Below the pieces are notes generated by a model, which saw only the letters and a list, made by a program, of their open reading frames with translations, was not told the DNA's origin and ran no database searches. The position numbers were made by a program, and so were the translations under genes. A DNA stretch of 13,241 nt from Thermoplasmata archaeon. GTDB taxonomy: Archaea > Thermoplasmatota > Thermoplasmata > Lutacidiplasmatales > UBA184. Positions 6,324 to 13,192 of this stretch are shown in pieces. Location of the stretch: the NCBI GenBank assembly GCA_013044425.1, contig JABEUK010000130.1, positions 1-13,241 on the forward strand, written 5' to 3'. The stretch's first letter is position 1; each line of letters opens with the position of its first letter.

Positions 6324-6908
6324 GTGGAGTCCCTCGCCGAGATCCGTAAGCGTCGACGGGCCCTCGGCATGCCCCTGGGGGAGCTCGCGAGAGCGGTGGG
6401 ACGCAGCGACGCGACGATCTCCCGCATCGAGCGGGGTCAGATTCGGCCCTCGTACGAGCTCGTCCAGCGGATCGTCACGTATCTAGAAGCCCAGGAAGGG
6501 ATCGCAACCCCCCGCCTCACCGCGCGGGACGTCATGACCCGAAACCTGGTCGTGATCGACGCGTCCGCCCCGCTGCACGCCGCCGCGCAGCTGATGGAGC
6601 AGCGTGCGATCTCCCAGATCCCGGTAGTGGAAGGGGGGAAGGTGACCGGTTCGCTGTCGGAGGCGGCTCTCCTGCGTGCGCTGGGAGAGGGAGGAGGCTC
6701 GCGCTCCCGCGTGCGCGTCCGGGACGTCCAGGAGAGCGCCTATCCTCAGGTGGACACCGACTTCCCGGCCGACATCCTCGCCAGCCTCCTGACCCAGATC
6801 CCGGCCGTGCTTGTCGCGCACCGAGGCGCGCTTCAGGGGATCGTGACGAAGACCGATCTGATCCGGGGACTGCGCGGCACCTCGATGCGGCGTACCTCAG
6901 CGTCCTAG
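6324..6908 (+). CDS. HTH (XRE-type) transcriptional regulator with two CBS domains
   Basis: A 194-residue protein. An N-terminal XRE-like helix-turn-helix spans about residues 4-57 (MPLGELARAVGRSDATISRIERGQ). Two CBS domains follow at about 65-118 (ARDVMTRNLVVID, ISQIPVVEGGKVTG) and 130-185 (VRDVQESAYPQVD, AVLVAHRGALQGIVTKTDLI). This layout matches a widespread archaeal regulator group in which the CBS pair is thought to sense adenine nucleotides or related ligands. Its targets are unknown. The GTG at 6324 is chosen because the HTH begins at once and a TATA-like element is correctly spaced. The frame is open back to 6036, but those residues overlap the divergent zinc-finger gene and are Arg/Gly-rich, unlike a domain. 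Its TAG stop overlaps that of the convergent peptidase gene. Confidence 0.88.
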   Translation: MESLAEIRKRRRALGMPLGELARAVGRSDATISRIERGQIRPSYELVQRIVTYLEAQEGIATPRLTARDVMTRNLVVIDASAPLHAAAQLMEQRAISQIPVVEGGKVTGSLSEAALLRALGEGGGSRSRVRVRDVQESAYPQVDTDFPADILASLLTQIPAVLVAHRGALQGIVTKTDLIRGLRGTSMRRTSAS

Positions 6909-7849
6909 GCGATTGGGCGGACGGCTCGAGCAGCGACTTCGGAGGCCAGTTCCGCGGCGCGAACCCCGATCCGATCGACGAGCTCCCCCGGGCGGCGCTC
7001 GGAGGGCAGTCGGGTCCGTTGCTCGGTCGAGGCCGCGAACACGAGATCGCCGTCGACCGAGGTGTGGAACGGGACGATGACGCGCGCGAGCCCCGCGGAG
7101 ACGTTCGCCGCGATCCGCTGGAGTCCGGAACGGCCGATCGCGAGATCGGTCACGGCGATGGCGAGGGTGGTGTGCGAGTCGGTCCCCTCCGCCACCGTTC
7201 CGGACCGGGGTGGGGAGATGCGACCGCCATGGGCGCGAGCTCCGGCGATCCAGACGCCCGTGCGGGGATCGCGCACCGCCCCCACCGCGTTGACCACCAC
7301 GAGGAGCCCAAGGGTGCCACCGCGAGGGATCCGTGCGGCGGCGCTCGCGAGGCCGCCGCGCATCGCCCGAGCCCGTCCTAGGTACTTGCCCACGGTCGCG
7401 CCGGCGCCCGCCCCGACGTGGCCCGAGGCCGTCGTCGATCGGCCGGCGACCCTCGCCGCCTCGTACCCCAGCGGAAGGTAATCCGGGATCGCCGCGTTCT
7501 CCCTCGGCAGGTCGAAGAGGGCGGCACCGGCGATCGGGACGACTCGGCTTCGGCTCGCGAAGGCCGGCTGGCCCTCACCCTCCTCCAGGATGCGGGTCCG
7601 GACCCCGCGGGCCGCGTCAAGCCCGTAGAGGCTTCCGCCCGACAGGAAGATCGCCCACCTTCGTCCGAAGGTGGCGTCGAGCGCGAGCGAGGCGATGTCG
7701 TACGTCGCCGAAGCTCCGCCCCGCACGTCGACGACCACGGGACGGGCGCGGTCGAAGCGGACCACCGTCACGCCGCTCGCGCCGTCGGGTGTCGTCGCGT
7801 GGCCGAGGCGAACGCCCGGTACGCGTGCAAACGTGAGCGGGGCCGGCAT
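6905..7849 (-). CDS. P1 family (DmpA-like) peptidase / N-terminal-nucleophile aminopeptidase homologue
   Basis: A 314-residue member of the S58/P1 family, whose members cleave themselves to expose a Ser or Thr nucleophile and then release N-terminal residues from peptides or amides. Seen here are GHVGAGAGATVGKYLG (143-158), MRGGLASAA (163-171), VVVNAVGAVRDPRTGVWIAGAR (184-205) and the presumptive autocleavage region around SHTTLAIAVTDL (225-236), with Thr227 or Thr228 the likely nucleophile. Family members I recall usually have Asn before the Thr pair, where His226 stands here. There is no signal peptide, so it is probably cytosolic, and the substrate is unknown. The ATG at 7849 is the first in-frame start, with a TATA-like element about 32 nt upstream; an ATG at 7860 is out of frame. 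It ends tail-to-tail with the HTH-CBS gene inside one CTAG. Confidence 0.87.
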   Translation of the reverse strand: MPAPLTFARVPGVRLGHATTPDGASGVTVVRFDRARPVVVDVRGGASATYDIASLALDATFGRRWAIFLSGGSLYGLDAARGVRTRILEEGEGQPAFASRSRVVPIAGAALFDLPRENAAIPDYLPLGYEAARVAGRSTTASGHVGAGAGATVGKYLGRARAMRGGLASAAARIPRGGTLGLLVVVNAVGAVRDPRTGVWIAGARAHGGRISPPRSGTVAEGTDSHTTLAIAVTDLAIGRSGLQRIAANVSAGLARVIVPFHTSVDGDLVFAASTEQRTRLPSERRPGELVDRIGVRAAELASEVAARAVRPIA

Positions 7850-7875
7850 CCGATCTCCATCGGGGCTAGGACTCG

Positions 7876-7885
7876 AAGGTATAGG
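7876..7885 (-). promoter_or_regulatory. TATA-like element for the P1 peptidase gene
   Basis: The minus strand reads CCTATACCTT, centred about 32 nt from the ATG at 7849, giving an expected leader of only a few bases. It shares the 116-nt divergent region with the metalloprotein promoter. Confidence 0.5.
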
Positions 7886-7932
7886 AGGGCAGTCGGCCCT
7901 CGGGTCCCGCCGTCCACGAACCCGTCCGGTGG

Positions 7933-7940
7933 ATTTTATC
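7933..7940 (+). promoter_or_regulatory. TATA-like element for the HELCH metalloprotein gene
   Basis: ATTTTATC is the most A/T-rich octamer of this region and lies about 29 nt before the ATG at 7966, with no Shine-Dalgarno between. This is a good match to a leaderless archaeal promoter. A 5-bp inverted repeat (GGAGC at 7945-7949, GCTCC at 7956-7960) lies between the box and the start and could be an operator or chance. Confidence 0.55.
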
Positions 7941-7965
7941 AGGGGGAGCGGTTCGGCTCCTGTCG

Positions 7966-8547
7966 ATGCCTCCCTCCGCGAAGCCGGTCTCCCCGCGAGG
8001 GGAGCCTCCGAAGGAGTTCGAGATCCGGCGGGAGATCCCCCTCGGGCGACACCCGATCCTTGGGGTCTTTCCGACCCTCGATCGATTGCCGACCGCCCGT
8101 CGTCTCGAGCCCGACGGGGACAAGCGCGCGGAGCTGTTCCGGTCCACCGAGATCGAGCTCGTCGCCGACGACACGTGGATGTACGTCGCTCCGAAGAAGA
8201 AGTTCCCCGGGGCTCCCCGCGGCTGGAAGCCGGTGGTCTCGCCGGCGTCCGACTGCATCGTCGTCGGCGCGGCCCACCTCCGGAAGAGCTCGTCGACCAT
8301 GCTCTTCATGGACATCTACCACGAGCTCTGCCACATCCGCCAGCGTCGGGACGGGGCCGACCTGTACGATCGTTCCGTGGGGTACACCCGGCGATGGACG
8401 GAGGTCGAAGCGTACCGGTTCGTGGTGGAAGAGGCCCGTCGGTTCGACGTCTCGGACGAGTACCTGCGCGACTACCTCAAGGTCGAGTGGATCTCCGAGG
8501 AGGAGCACCGCTCCCTTCTGCACGAGCTCGGCGTTCCCGTGCCGTAG
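7966..8547 (+). CDS. Predicted zinc metalloprotein/metallopeptidase with HELCH motif, unknown role
   Basis: A 193-residue protein that I cannot place in a named family. It carries a zincin motif HExxH (HELCH, His119-Glu120, His123) at the end of a hydrophobic helix (TMLFMDIYHELCHIRQR). About 23 residues later TEVEAYRFVVEEARR offers a third zinc ligand (Glu146 or Glu148), the geometry of gluzincins and of M78 (ImmA/IrrE-like) peptidases. The N-terminal 100 residues contain aromatic and Pro-rich beta-like segments (DTWMYVAPKKKFPGAP, DCIVVGAAH). There is no signal peptide or membrane segment, so it is probably cytosolic. Length and lack of a partner HTH argue against a simple ImmA. The ATG at 7966 is supported by a well-spaced TATA-like element. 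Peptidase activity is inferred from the motif only. Confidence 0.78.
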   Translation: MPPSAKPVSPRGEPPKEFEIRREIPLGRHPILGVFPTLDRLPTARRLEPDGDKRAELFRSTEIELVADDTWMYVAPKKKFPGAPRGWKPVVSPASDCIVVGAAHLRKSSSTMLFMDIYHELCHIRQRRDGADLYDRSVGYTRRWTEVEAYRFVVEEARRFDVSDEYLRDYLKVEWISEEEHRSLLHELGVPVP

Positions 8548-8548
8548 A

Positions 8549-8561
8549 GCGGCCGGGCCGC
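8549..8561. repeat. GC-rich 13-bp palindrome after the metalloprotein gene
   Basis: GCGGCC, one central G, then GGCCGC, starting one base after the metalloprotein stop codon. No T-run follows, so it does not look like an archaeal terminator. In sequence this GC-rich such a palindrome can occur by chance. Confidence 0.3.
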
Positions 8562-8596
8562 GGGCCTGCTGCCCTCGGCTTCCTGAGTAACGGACG

Positions 8597-8604
8597 CTTT
8601 ATGC
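8597..8604 (+). promoter_or_regulatory. TATA-like element for the MFS transporter gene
   Basis: CTTTATGC lies in the 106-nt gap before the transporter. With normal spacing transcription would begin near 8625, leaving a leader of about 28 nt before the GTG at 8654. That leader ends in a G-rich stretch (GGGCGGCGG) that is only a poor Shine-Dalgarno. A second A-rich site (CCCAAAATCG, 8611-8620) is an alternative. Confidence 0.35.
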
Positions 8605-8653
8605 CTCCGGCCCAAAATCGAACCGTTCGTCCGAAGGGCAGTGGGCGGCGGTC

Positions 8654-10210
8654 GTGGTCGACATCACCATCCACCAACCGATCCGACCCTCGACGAGCGA
8701 CCTCTGGTTCCTCGCCTACCTTCCGCTCGCCATCTCCGACGGGATCGCGACCCCGCTGATCCCGCTGCTCGCGCTGCAGCACTTTGGAGCCTCGGCGTTC
8801 GCCGTCACGATCATTATCGGCGCGAGCAGCATGAGCCAGGTCCCGTTCACGATCCTCTGGGGGAACCTCTCCGATCGCGTCGCGCACCGGAAGTACTTCC
8901 TGGTCGGATCGTTCCTTGCCACCGGCCTCAGCATCATCGCGATCGCGTTCGCCCCGGACCTCTCCAGCTACTTCTGGCTCAACGTCGTCGAAGGGCTCGC
9001 CTGCGCCGCGAGCGCGCCGATCGGCACGATGCTCCTGTTGGAGACCCGCCACAAGCGATGGTGGCCGGGGGACATCGGACTCTTCGGGCTCATCTCGGGG
9101 ATCGGCACGACGGTGGGGCTCGCCATCGGGATCGTCTGGCTGTTCGTCATCGGGGTCAACGCCTCCGCCGTACAGGTGATGACGGGGCTCCTCGTCCTCT
9201 CCGGGATCCTCGCGGTCGTCGGCGCGATCATCGCGTGGGCCTGGATCGAAGAGCCGACGAGTCGCATCGAGCGACGCGCCGTCGCCGAGCTCGTCAATCT
9301 GCATCGCGGGGTCATCGAGCGCTACCGCCACTTTCGCTCGCGCGTGCTCAACATCGTCGACATTGCGCGGGGCCCCGTCGAGCGGTTGAAAGGGCGCGAG
9401 ATCCTCTTCCTCGCGGCCCTCGGCGTCATGAGCGTCGGCTTCGACATGTTCTACGGACCGTTCCCGGTCTTCCTCTGGCAGAACGCTCAACTGTCCGACT
9501 CGGCGATCTTCGTCGTCTACCTCGGGTCCAGCGCGGCGGCGACCGCGCTGTTCTTTCACTCGGGCCGGGCGGTCGAAGCCCGCTCGCCGAAGTCGGTGTT
9601 CTTGGGCTCGCTCTTCGGCCGGGTCCTCTTGATGCTCCTGTTCCTCTGGGGACCGATCTACATCGTCCTCGGACACGGTACTCCCGCGCTCACGGGTTGG
9701 TTCACGCTGTTGAACGCCCTCCTCGGAGTCACGTGGGCGTTCATCAGCACCGCGAGCACGCTGTTCCTGATGCGGCTGGTCGGTCGATCGGCGCGCGGCC
9801 GCGCGCTCGGCCTGTACAACGCGGTCGCCGGGCTCGGCGGTTTGTTCGGCACGGTGGCCGGAGGCTACCTCTTCTCGACCTACGGGGTCGGTCTCACCTA
9901 CTCCCTCGCGGCCGGGATCGTCCTGTTCGGCATGGCCATGCTGGCCCCGATCCCGTACCATTCCTTCCGCGTGCCCTACCGGGCCGCCTCCCATCGAAGC
10001 TGGGGTCGCGACGCGCGCGGAACTACCGCTCCGTCCCGCGGAGGTCACGCCCCCGGCGCGCCCCGATTCTCGGACGCGCGGTGGCCGGAGGGAGAGCGGC
10101 CCGTGCCCGCAGGCGCCCCACGCGGCCCATCCGCCTCGCCCGCGCACCCTAAAGACCCACCCCCTTGTGGCGCGGGTCGTGAGCGCGGACCCCCAGCCTC
10201 CCGAGAATGA
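8654..10210 (+). CDS. Major facilitator superfamily transporter, 12 TM, with unusual C-terminal tail
   Basis: A 518-residue integral membrane protein with 12 predicted helices in two bundles of six: the first bundle spans about residues 17-195, then a basic cytoplasmic loop (about 198-250), then the second bundle to about 434. The MFS motif A between helices 2 and 3 is GNLSDRVAHRK (70-80). It should be a proton-linked or facilitated exporter or importer; the substrate cannot be read from sequence. The start is a GTG at 8654, since the first helix begins soon after and no better in-frame start exists. From residue 435 an 84-residue Arg/Pro/Gly/Ala-rich tail follows, with rising A/T in third positions toward the end. 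It overlaps truD by 44 nt and contains the likely truD promoter, so its last part may not be genuine protein. Confidence 0.85.
   Translation: MVDITIHQPIRPSTSDLWFLAYLPLAISDGIATPLIPLLALQHFGASAFAVTIIIGASSMSQVPFTILWGNLSDRVAHRKYFLVGSFLATGLSIIAIAFAPDLSSYFWLNVVEGLACAASAPIGTMLLLETRHKRWWPGDIGLFGLISGIGTTVGLAIGIVWLFVIGVNASAVQVMTGLLVLSGILAVVGAIIAWAWIEEPTSRIERRAVAELVNLHRGVIERYRHFRSRVLNIVDIARGPVERLKGREILFLAALGVMSVGFDMFYGPFPVFLWQNAQLSDSAIFVVYLGSSAAATALFFHSGRAVEARSPKSVFLGSLFGRVLLMLLFLWGPIYIVLGHGTPALTGWFTLLNALLGVTWAFISTASTLFLMRLVGRSARGRALGLYNAVAGLGGLFGTVAGGYLFSTYGVGLTYSLAAGIVLFGMAMLAPIPYHSFRVPYRAASHRSWGRDARGTTAPSRGGHAPGAPRFSDARWPEGERPVPAGAPRGPSASPAHPKDPPPCGAGRERGPPASRE
10148..10155 (+). promoter_or_regulatory. 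Weak TATA-like element for truD
   Basis: CCTAAAGA lies within the MFS tail. Its spacing fits a transcript starting near 10176, which favours the in-frame GTG at 10179 over the GTG at 10167 as the true truD start. The match is poor. Confidence 0.3.
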
Positions 10211-11492
10211 GCGAGCGGTGGGCCTCGCGTTCTACGCGACCCGCGCTCCCGGCGTTCCGGGGACGCTCAAAGCCCACGCCGAAGCGTTCCGCGTACGGGA
10301 GATATCCGCCTATCCGGTTCCGGAGCCGGATGGACGCTTCGTCGTGGTCCGGATCGAGAGCCGGAACTGGGAGCAGCACGAGCTCGCGAGCGCGCTCGCG
10401 CGTAGGCTCGGCCTCGCCCCGAATTCGGTCCGGTGGGCCGGGACCAAGGATCGACGCGCCGTTACCGAACGACTGTTCTCCTACGTGGGCCCGCTCCCCG
10501 CGACCGATCTCCATCTGCCCGATGCGACGATCCTCGAGGCGTACCGCGCTCGCGACGGACTGTCCCTGGGGCACCATTATGGGAACTCGTTCGAGATCCG
10601 GGTCTCGGACCTCCCGAGGTCGTTAGAGGAGACGGTGGCCGCGTACGGCGCGGTCCGCCGAGAGCTCGAAGCGGCCGGGCGCTTTCCGGACCTCTTCGGC
10701 CTGCAACGCTTCGGGGAGGTTCGTCCCGTGACCCACGAGGTCGGGCGCGCGCTGGTTCAAGGTCGAGTGGACGAGGCGGTGGAGATCTACCTCGCGCGGA
10801 TTCCCCCCGGGGAGGATCCCTCGCGATCCCCCGCCCGTGCGGCGTATGCGGCGGACCACGACGCGGTGCGAGCCCTCCGCGACTTTCCCCGCGAGTATCG
10901 CTTCGAGCGCTCGATGCTCGAGCACTTGGCTCACGGCCATCCGCCCGAACGCGCCTTCCGCGCGCTCAATCGCGAACTTCGCCTACTCTTCGTCCACGCC
11001 TACCAATCGCTCCTGTTCAACCGCTGGGTGAGTCTGCGCCGCTCGCTGGCGATCCCCCTGGACGTGCCCGAGGAGGGCGACTACATCTTACGGGTGGGCC
11101 GGGACGGCACGATGCGGGGGCAGGACGCGATCCCGGTCGATCGAGACAATGCTCCGGAATGCACCGATCTCGTCCGCCGCGGACGCGCGGTCGTCGCCGG
11201 CCCGCTCATCGGGTTCGAAACGCCGCGACGCCTCGGTCGGGCGGGCGAGCTGGCCGATCGAGTGCTCGCCGACGAGGGGATCACGGCGAAGGAGTTCGAG
11301 CTTCCTCATACCCCCGACATCTCGAGCGCGGGGTCGTGGCGCCCCGCGACCCTGGCCCTGCCGCCCATAGGGATTTCTCCGGACCCTTCGGTGGATGGGG
11401 GCGACGGAGTCTGGTTCCGGTTCGCGCTTCCCAAGGGAGCCTACGCGACCGTCCTGCTCCGGGAGTTTCTGAAGATCGGGGCGAGCGGGTAG
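10167..11492 (+). CDS. truD: tRNA pseudouridine(13) synthase TruD
   Basis: A protein of up to 441 residues that isomerises U13 of tRNAs to pseudouridine, in the archaeal/eukaryal TruD/Pus7 family. The catalytic Asp is Asp95 in WAGTKDRRAVTERLFS. The family signature FGLQRFG is at 177-183, and the C-terminal F-x-LPKGAYATVLLREFLK block is at about 419-436. Insertions between these give the roughly 400-440 residue length usual for archaeal members. The start is uncertain: GTG at 10167, 10179 and 10218 are all in frame and none has a Shine-Dalgarno. The conserved fold begins around AFYATRAPG (residue 21), so any of them leaves the enzyme complete. The gene overlaps the end of the MFS frame by 44 nt. 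Confidence 0.93.
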   Translation: MARVVSADPQPPENERAVGLAFYATRAPGVPGTLKAHAEAFRVREISAYPVPEPDGRFVVVRIESRNWEQHELASALARRLGLAPNSVRWAGTKDRRAVTERLFSYVGPLPATDLHLPDATILEAYRARDGLSLGHHYGNSFEIRVSDLPRSLEETVAAYGAVRRELEAAGRFPDLFGLQRFGEVRPVTHEVGRALVQGRVDEAVEIYLARIPPGEDPSRSPARAAYAADHDAVRALRDFPREYRFERSMLEHLAHGHPPERAFRALNRELRLLFVHAYQSLLFNRWVSLRRSLAIPLDVPEEGDYILRVGRDGTMRGQDAIPVDRDNAPECTDLVRRGRAVVAGPLIGFETPRRLGRAGELADRVLADEGITAKEFELPHTPDISSAGSWRPATLALPPIGISPDPSVDGGDGVWFRFALPKGAYATVLLREFLKIGASG

Positions 11493-11516
11493 CTCGCACG
11501 CGAGTGCAGCCGCACC

Positions 11517-11526
11517 TACAAATACT
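11517..11526 (+). promoter_or_regulatory. TATA-like element for the KaiC-like gene pair
   Basis: TACAAATACT lies in the 70-nt gap after truD, centred about 41 nt before the GTG at 11563, implying a leader of roughly 15 nt. GGAG at 11550-11553 could act as a Shine-Dalgarno. This is the only evident promoter for the two KaiC-like genes and the gene after them. Confidence 0.45.
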
Positions 11527-11562
11527 GAGCATCGGGGTTGGGAGCGCGCGGAGCTCAGGTTC

Positions 11563-12477
11563 GTGGCGCTCGAGTCCCCCCGGCCATTCCTCCTCGGCCC
11601 CGGCGCCGTCCTTGCAGCACCCTCCGAGCTCGTTCGGGGACCGGCCCGGGCCCCGACCGGGGTTCCCGACCTCGACTACCTGACGGGCGGGGTCCCCGCG
11701 GGATCGGTCATCCTCCTCCTCGGAGAGCCCGGAGCGGGCCACCCCGAGTTCGCGTTGACCTCGGCCGTCCACCTCATGCAGCATCGTGAGGATCCCTCCC
11801 AGCACCGGATCTACCTCGGCACAGCCCCCGGCCCGTTCGTCTACCCGGACGGGATCCTCTACGTCAGCCTGACCCGATCGGAGGACCAGATACTCGACGA
11901 GGCCCGCGCCGCGTTCGATTCGAGCTACCCGGAGGCGCTCACGCGCCATCTCACCTTCCGAGATCTCTCCTCCGCGTACTTCGCCGACACCGTTGTTCCC
12001 TCCGCGTGGGCCGCGGTCCCGAGCCCGCTCCTCGGAGGGGGCCTTCGGGGAGGGGGCCCCGACGCGGGACCTCTCGCCGCACTCGCCAACGCGCTCGAAC
12101 CGGGAGGGCAATCGAACCTCGTCATCGTCGATTCCCTCACCGATCTCCTCGTGCGTCGCGGCGTCGAGCCCGCGGATCTGCTGACCCTCGTGAAGGGGCT
12201 GCGCCGCCGGTCGAAGGAGTGGGGGGGCATCGTCTACCTCCTGCTCTCCCAAGGAGTCGCGGCGCCCGCCACGGAGGAGGCGATCATCGACTCGGTCGAC
12301 GCCGTGTTCGCCTTCCGCTGGACGACCGCGCCGAACCGGACCCACCGGCAGCGCGTACTCCTGATCGAAAAGTCGATGCCCGTGCTCGCGCACCTCGCCG
12401 AGGAGTACCAGGGCCGGTTCGTCGTCCGCGTCCATCACCTGACGGGGCTGGTGACCACGCAGCATGAGCGGATCTGA
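11563..12477 (+). CDS. KaiC/RAD55-family RecA-fold protein with degenerate ATP site
   Basis: A 304-residue RecA-fold protein of the KaiC/GvpD/RAD55 superfamily. The family entry motif GVPDLDYLTGGVPAGS (33-48) is clear, but the P-loop reads GEPGAGHP at 54-61: the invariant Lys-Thr/Ser is replaced by His60-Pro61. The segment that should carry the catalytic Glu pair reads VSLTRSED (101-108) instead of the usual SxEE. The Walker B strand is kept (NLVIVDS, Asp190). A Gly/Pro-rich insertion (about 151-182) precedes it. It is therefore probably a non-hydrolysing partner or scaffold, not an active ATPase; P-loop-variant members exist in other archaea as far as I recall. The start is a GTG at 11563. 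It overlaps the next gene, an intact family member, by 14 nt, which implies co-translation and possibly a heteromeric complex. Confidence 0.85.
   Translation: MALESPRPFLLGPGAVLAAPSELVRGPARAPTGVPDLDYLTGGVPAGSVILLLGEPGAGHPEFALTSAVHLMQHREDPSQHRIYLGTAPGPFVYPDGILYVSLTRSEDQILDEARAAFDSSYPEALTRHLTFRDLSSAYFADTVVPSAWAAVPSPLLGGGLRGGGPDAGPLAALANALEPGGQSNLVIVDSLTDLLVRRGVEPADLLTLVKGLRRRSKEWGGIVYLLLSQGVAAPATEEAIIDSVDAVFAFRWTTAPNRTHRQRVLLIEKSMPVLAHLAEEYQGRFVVRVHHLTGLVTTQHERI
12450..12454 (+). promoter_or_regulatory. Shine-Dalgarno-like site for the second KaiC-like gene
   Basis: GGTGA lies 9 nt before the ATG at 12464 and inside the end of the first KaiC-like gene. It supports that start and coupled translation. 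Confidence 0.4.
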
Positions 12478-13192
12478 GCCGCCCCACCCCAAGGTCCCGA
12501 CGGGGATCGCGGGTCTCGACCAGATGCTTCGGGGAGGTTTCCCCGCCGGGCACGTGGTGCTCGTGACGGGGCTACCCGGCACCGGGAAGACCTGCTTCGG
12601 GTTGCAGTTCCTCATGGCCGGCGTCGCACGCGGCGAGACGGGCGTCTTTCTCTCCCTCGAGGAGGACGTCCCGCAACTCCTTGAGAGCGCCCGGCAGTTC
12701 GGCTGGCCGGCCGACGTGGCCGTGGAACGCAAGACGCTCCACGTGATCCGGCTCGATCCCCGGGAGACGAAGCAGAGCATCCAGCGGATCCGCGGCGAGT
12801 TCGCGGGCGAGCTCGCGAAGATGAAGGCGCAGCGGATCGTGGTCGATTCGGTCTCCCTGCTGCACATGCTCAGCGATGACGAGTCGGGCCGGCGCGAGAC
12901 GCTCTTCGCCCTCGCCGGAGCGTGCCGGGCTTCCGGCGCGACGACGGTGTTCACCGCCGAGGCCGATCCGCGCCACCCCGGCGTGAGCCGCGACGGCCTC
13001 TCCGAGTACGTCGCCGACGGGGTCATCCTGCTCGGCTACTCTACCCCGGCGGAAGGCCGGAGGATCGATCTCTCGCTGCGGATCCTGAAGATGCGGCGCA
13101 CGGACCACGCCCGGTCGATCCAGCCGTACTGGATCCGGGCCGACGGAATCGAGGTTGATGCCCAGGCCATCGACTTCAGCCGCGGCGGCTAG
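12464..13192 (+). CDS. KaiC-like single-domain RecA-fold ATPase with intact active site
   Basis: A 242-residue KaiC/RAD55-family ATPase. TGIAGLDQMLRGGFPAGH (13-30) leads to an intact Walker A GLPGTGKT at 36-43. VFLSLEED (61-68) carries the KaiC-type catalytic Glu66-Glu67, and the Walker B strand RIVVDS ends at Asp128. The protein continues through a DGVILLGY strand and a basic ILKMRRTDHARS segment (about 208-219), a layout conserved in KaiC-like proteins, to the end of the fold. Known single-domain relatives act in signal transduction, archaellum control (ArlH) or recombination accessory roles; nothing here selects among them. It overlaps the degenerate paralogue upstream (14 nt), and a further gene seems to begin inside its 3' end. 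The ATG at 12464 is the only sensible start, since the family motif begins at residue 12. Confidence 0.9.
   Translation: MSGSEPPHPKVPTGIAGLDQMLRGGFPAGHVVLVTGLPGTGKTCFGLQFLMAGVARGETGVFLSLEEDVPQLLESARQFGWPADVAVERKTLHVIRLDPRETKQSIQRIRGEFAGELAKMKAQRIVVDSVSLLHMLSDDESGRRETLFALAGACRASGATTVFTAEADPRHPGVSRDGLSEYVADGVILLGYSTPAEGRRIDLSLRILKMRRTDHARSIQPYWIRADGIEVDAQAIDFSRGG

Noticed and set aside
8477..10147. A 556-codon leftward frame opposite the MFS transporter
   Set aside because: Its Arg/Glu/Asp-rich, repeat-like composition is the antisense image of hydrophobic helices; the rightward frame has 12 membrane helices and motif A.
11210..11222. GGGTTCGAAA, resembling a tRNA B-box
   Set aside because: It encodes GFE in the conserved C-terminal part of TruD, and no acceptor stem, anticodon arm or A-box can be built around it.
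11493..11504. Inverted repeat CTCGC-AC-GCGAG directly after the truD stop
   Set aside because: The two-base loop is too tight for a stable hairpin and no T-run follows, so it is not supported as a terminator.
11281..13026. A 581-codon leftward frame opposite truD and both KaiC-like genes
   Set aside because: It crosses three convincing rightward genes and shows no domain; its Ser/Arg/Pro-rich composition is typical of a shadow frame.
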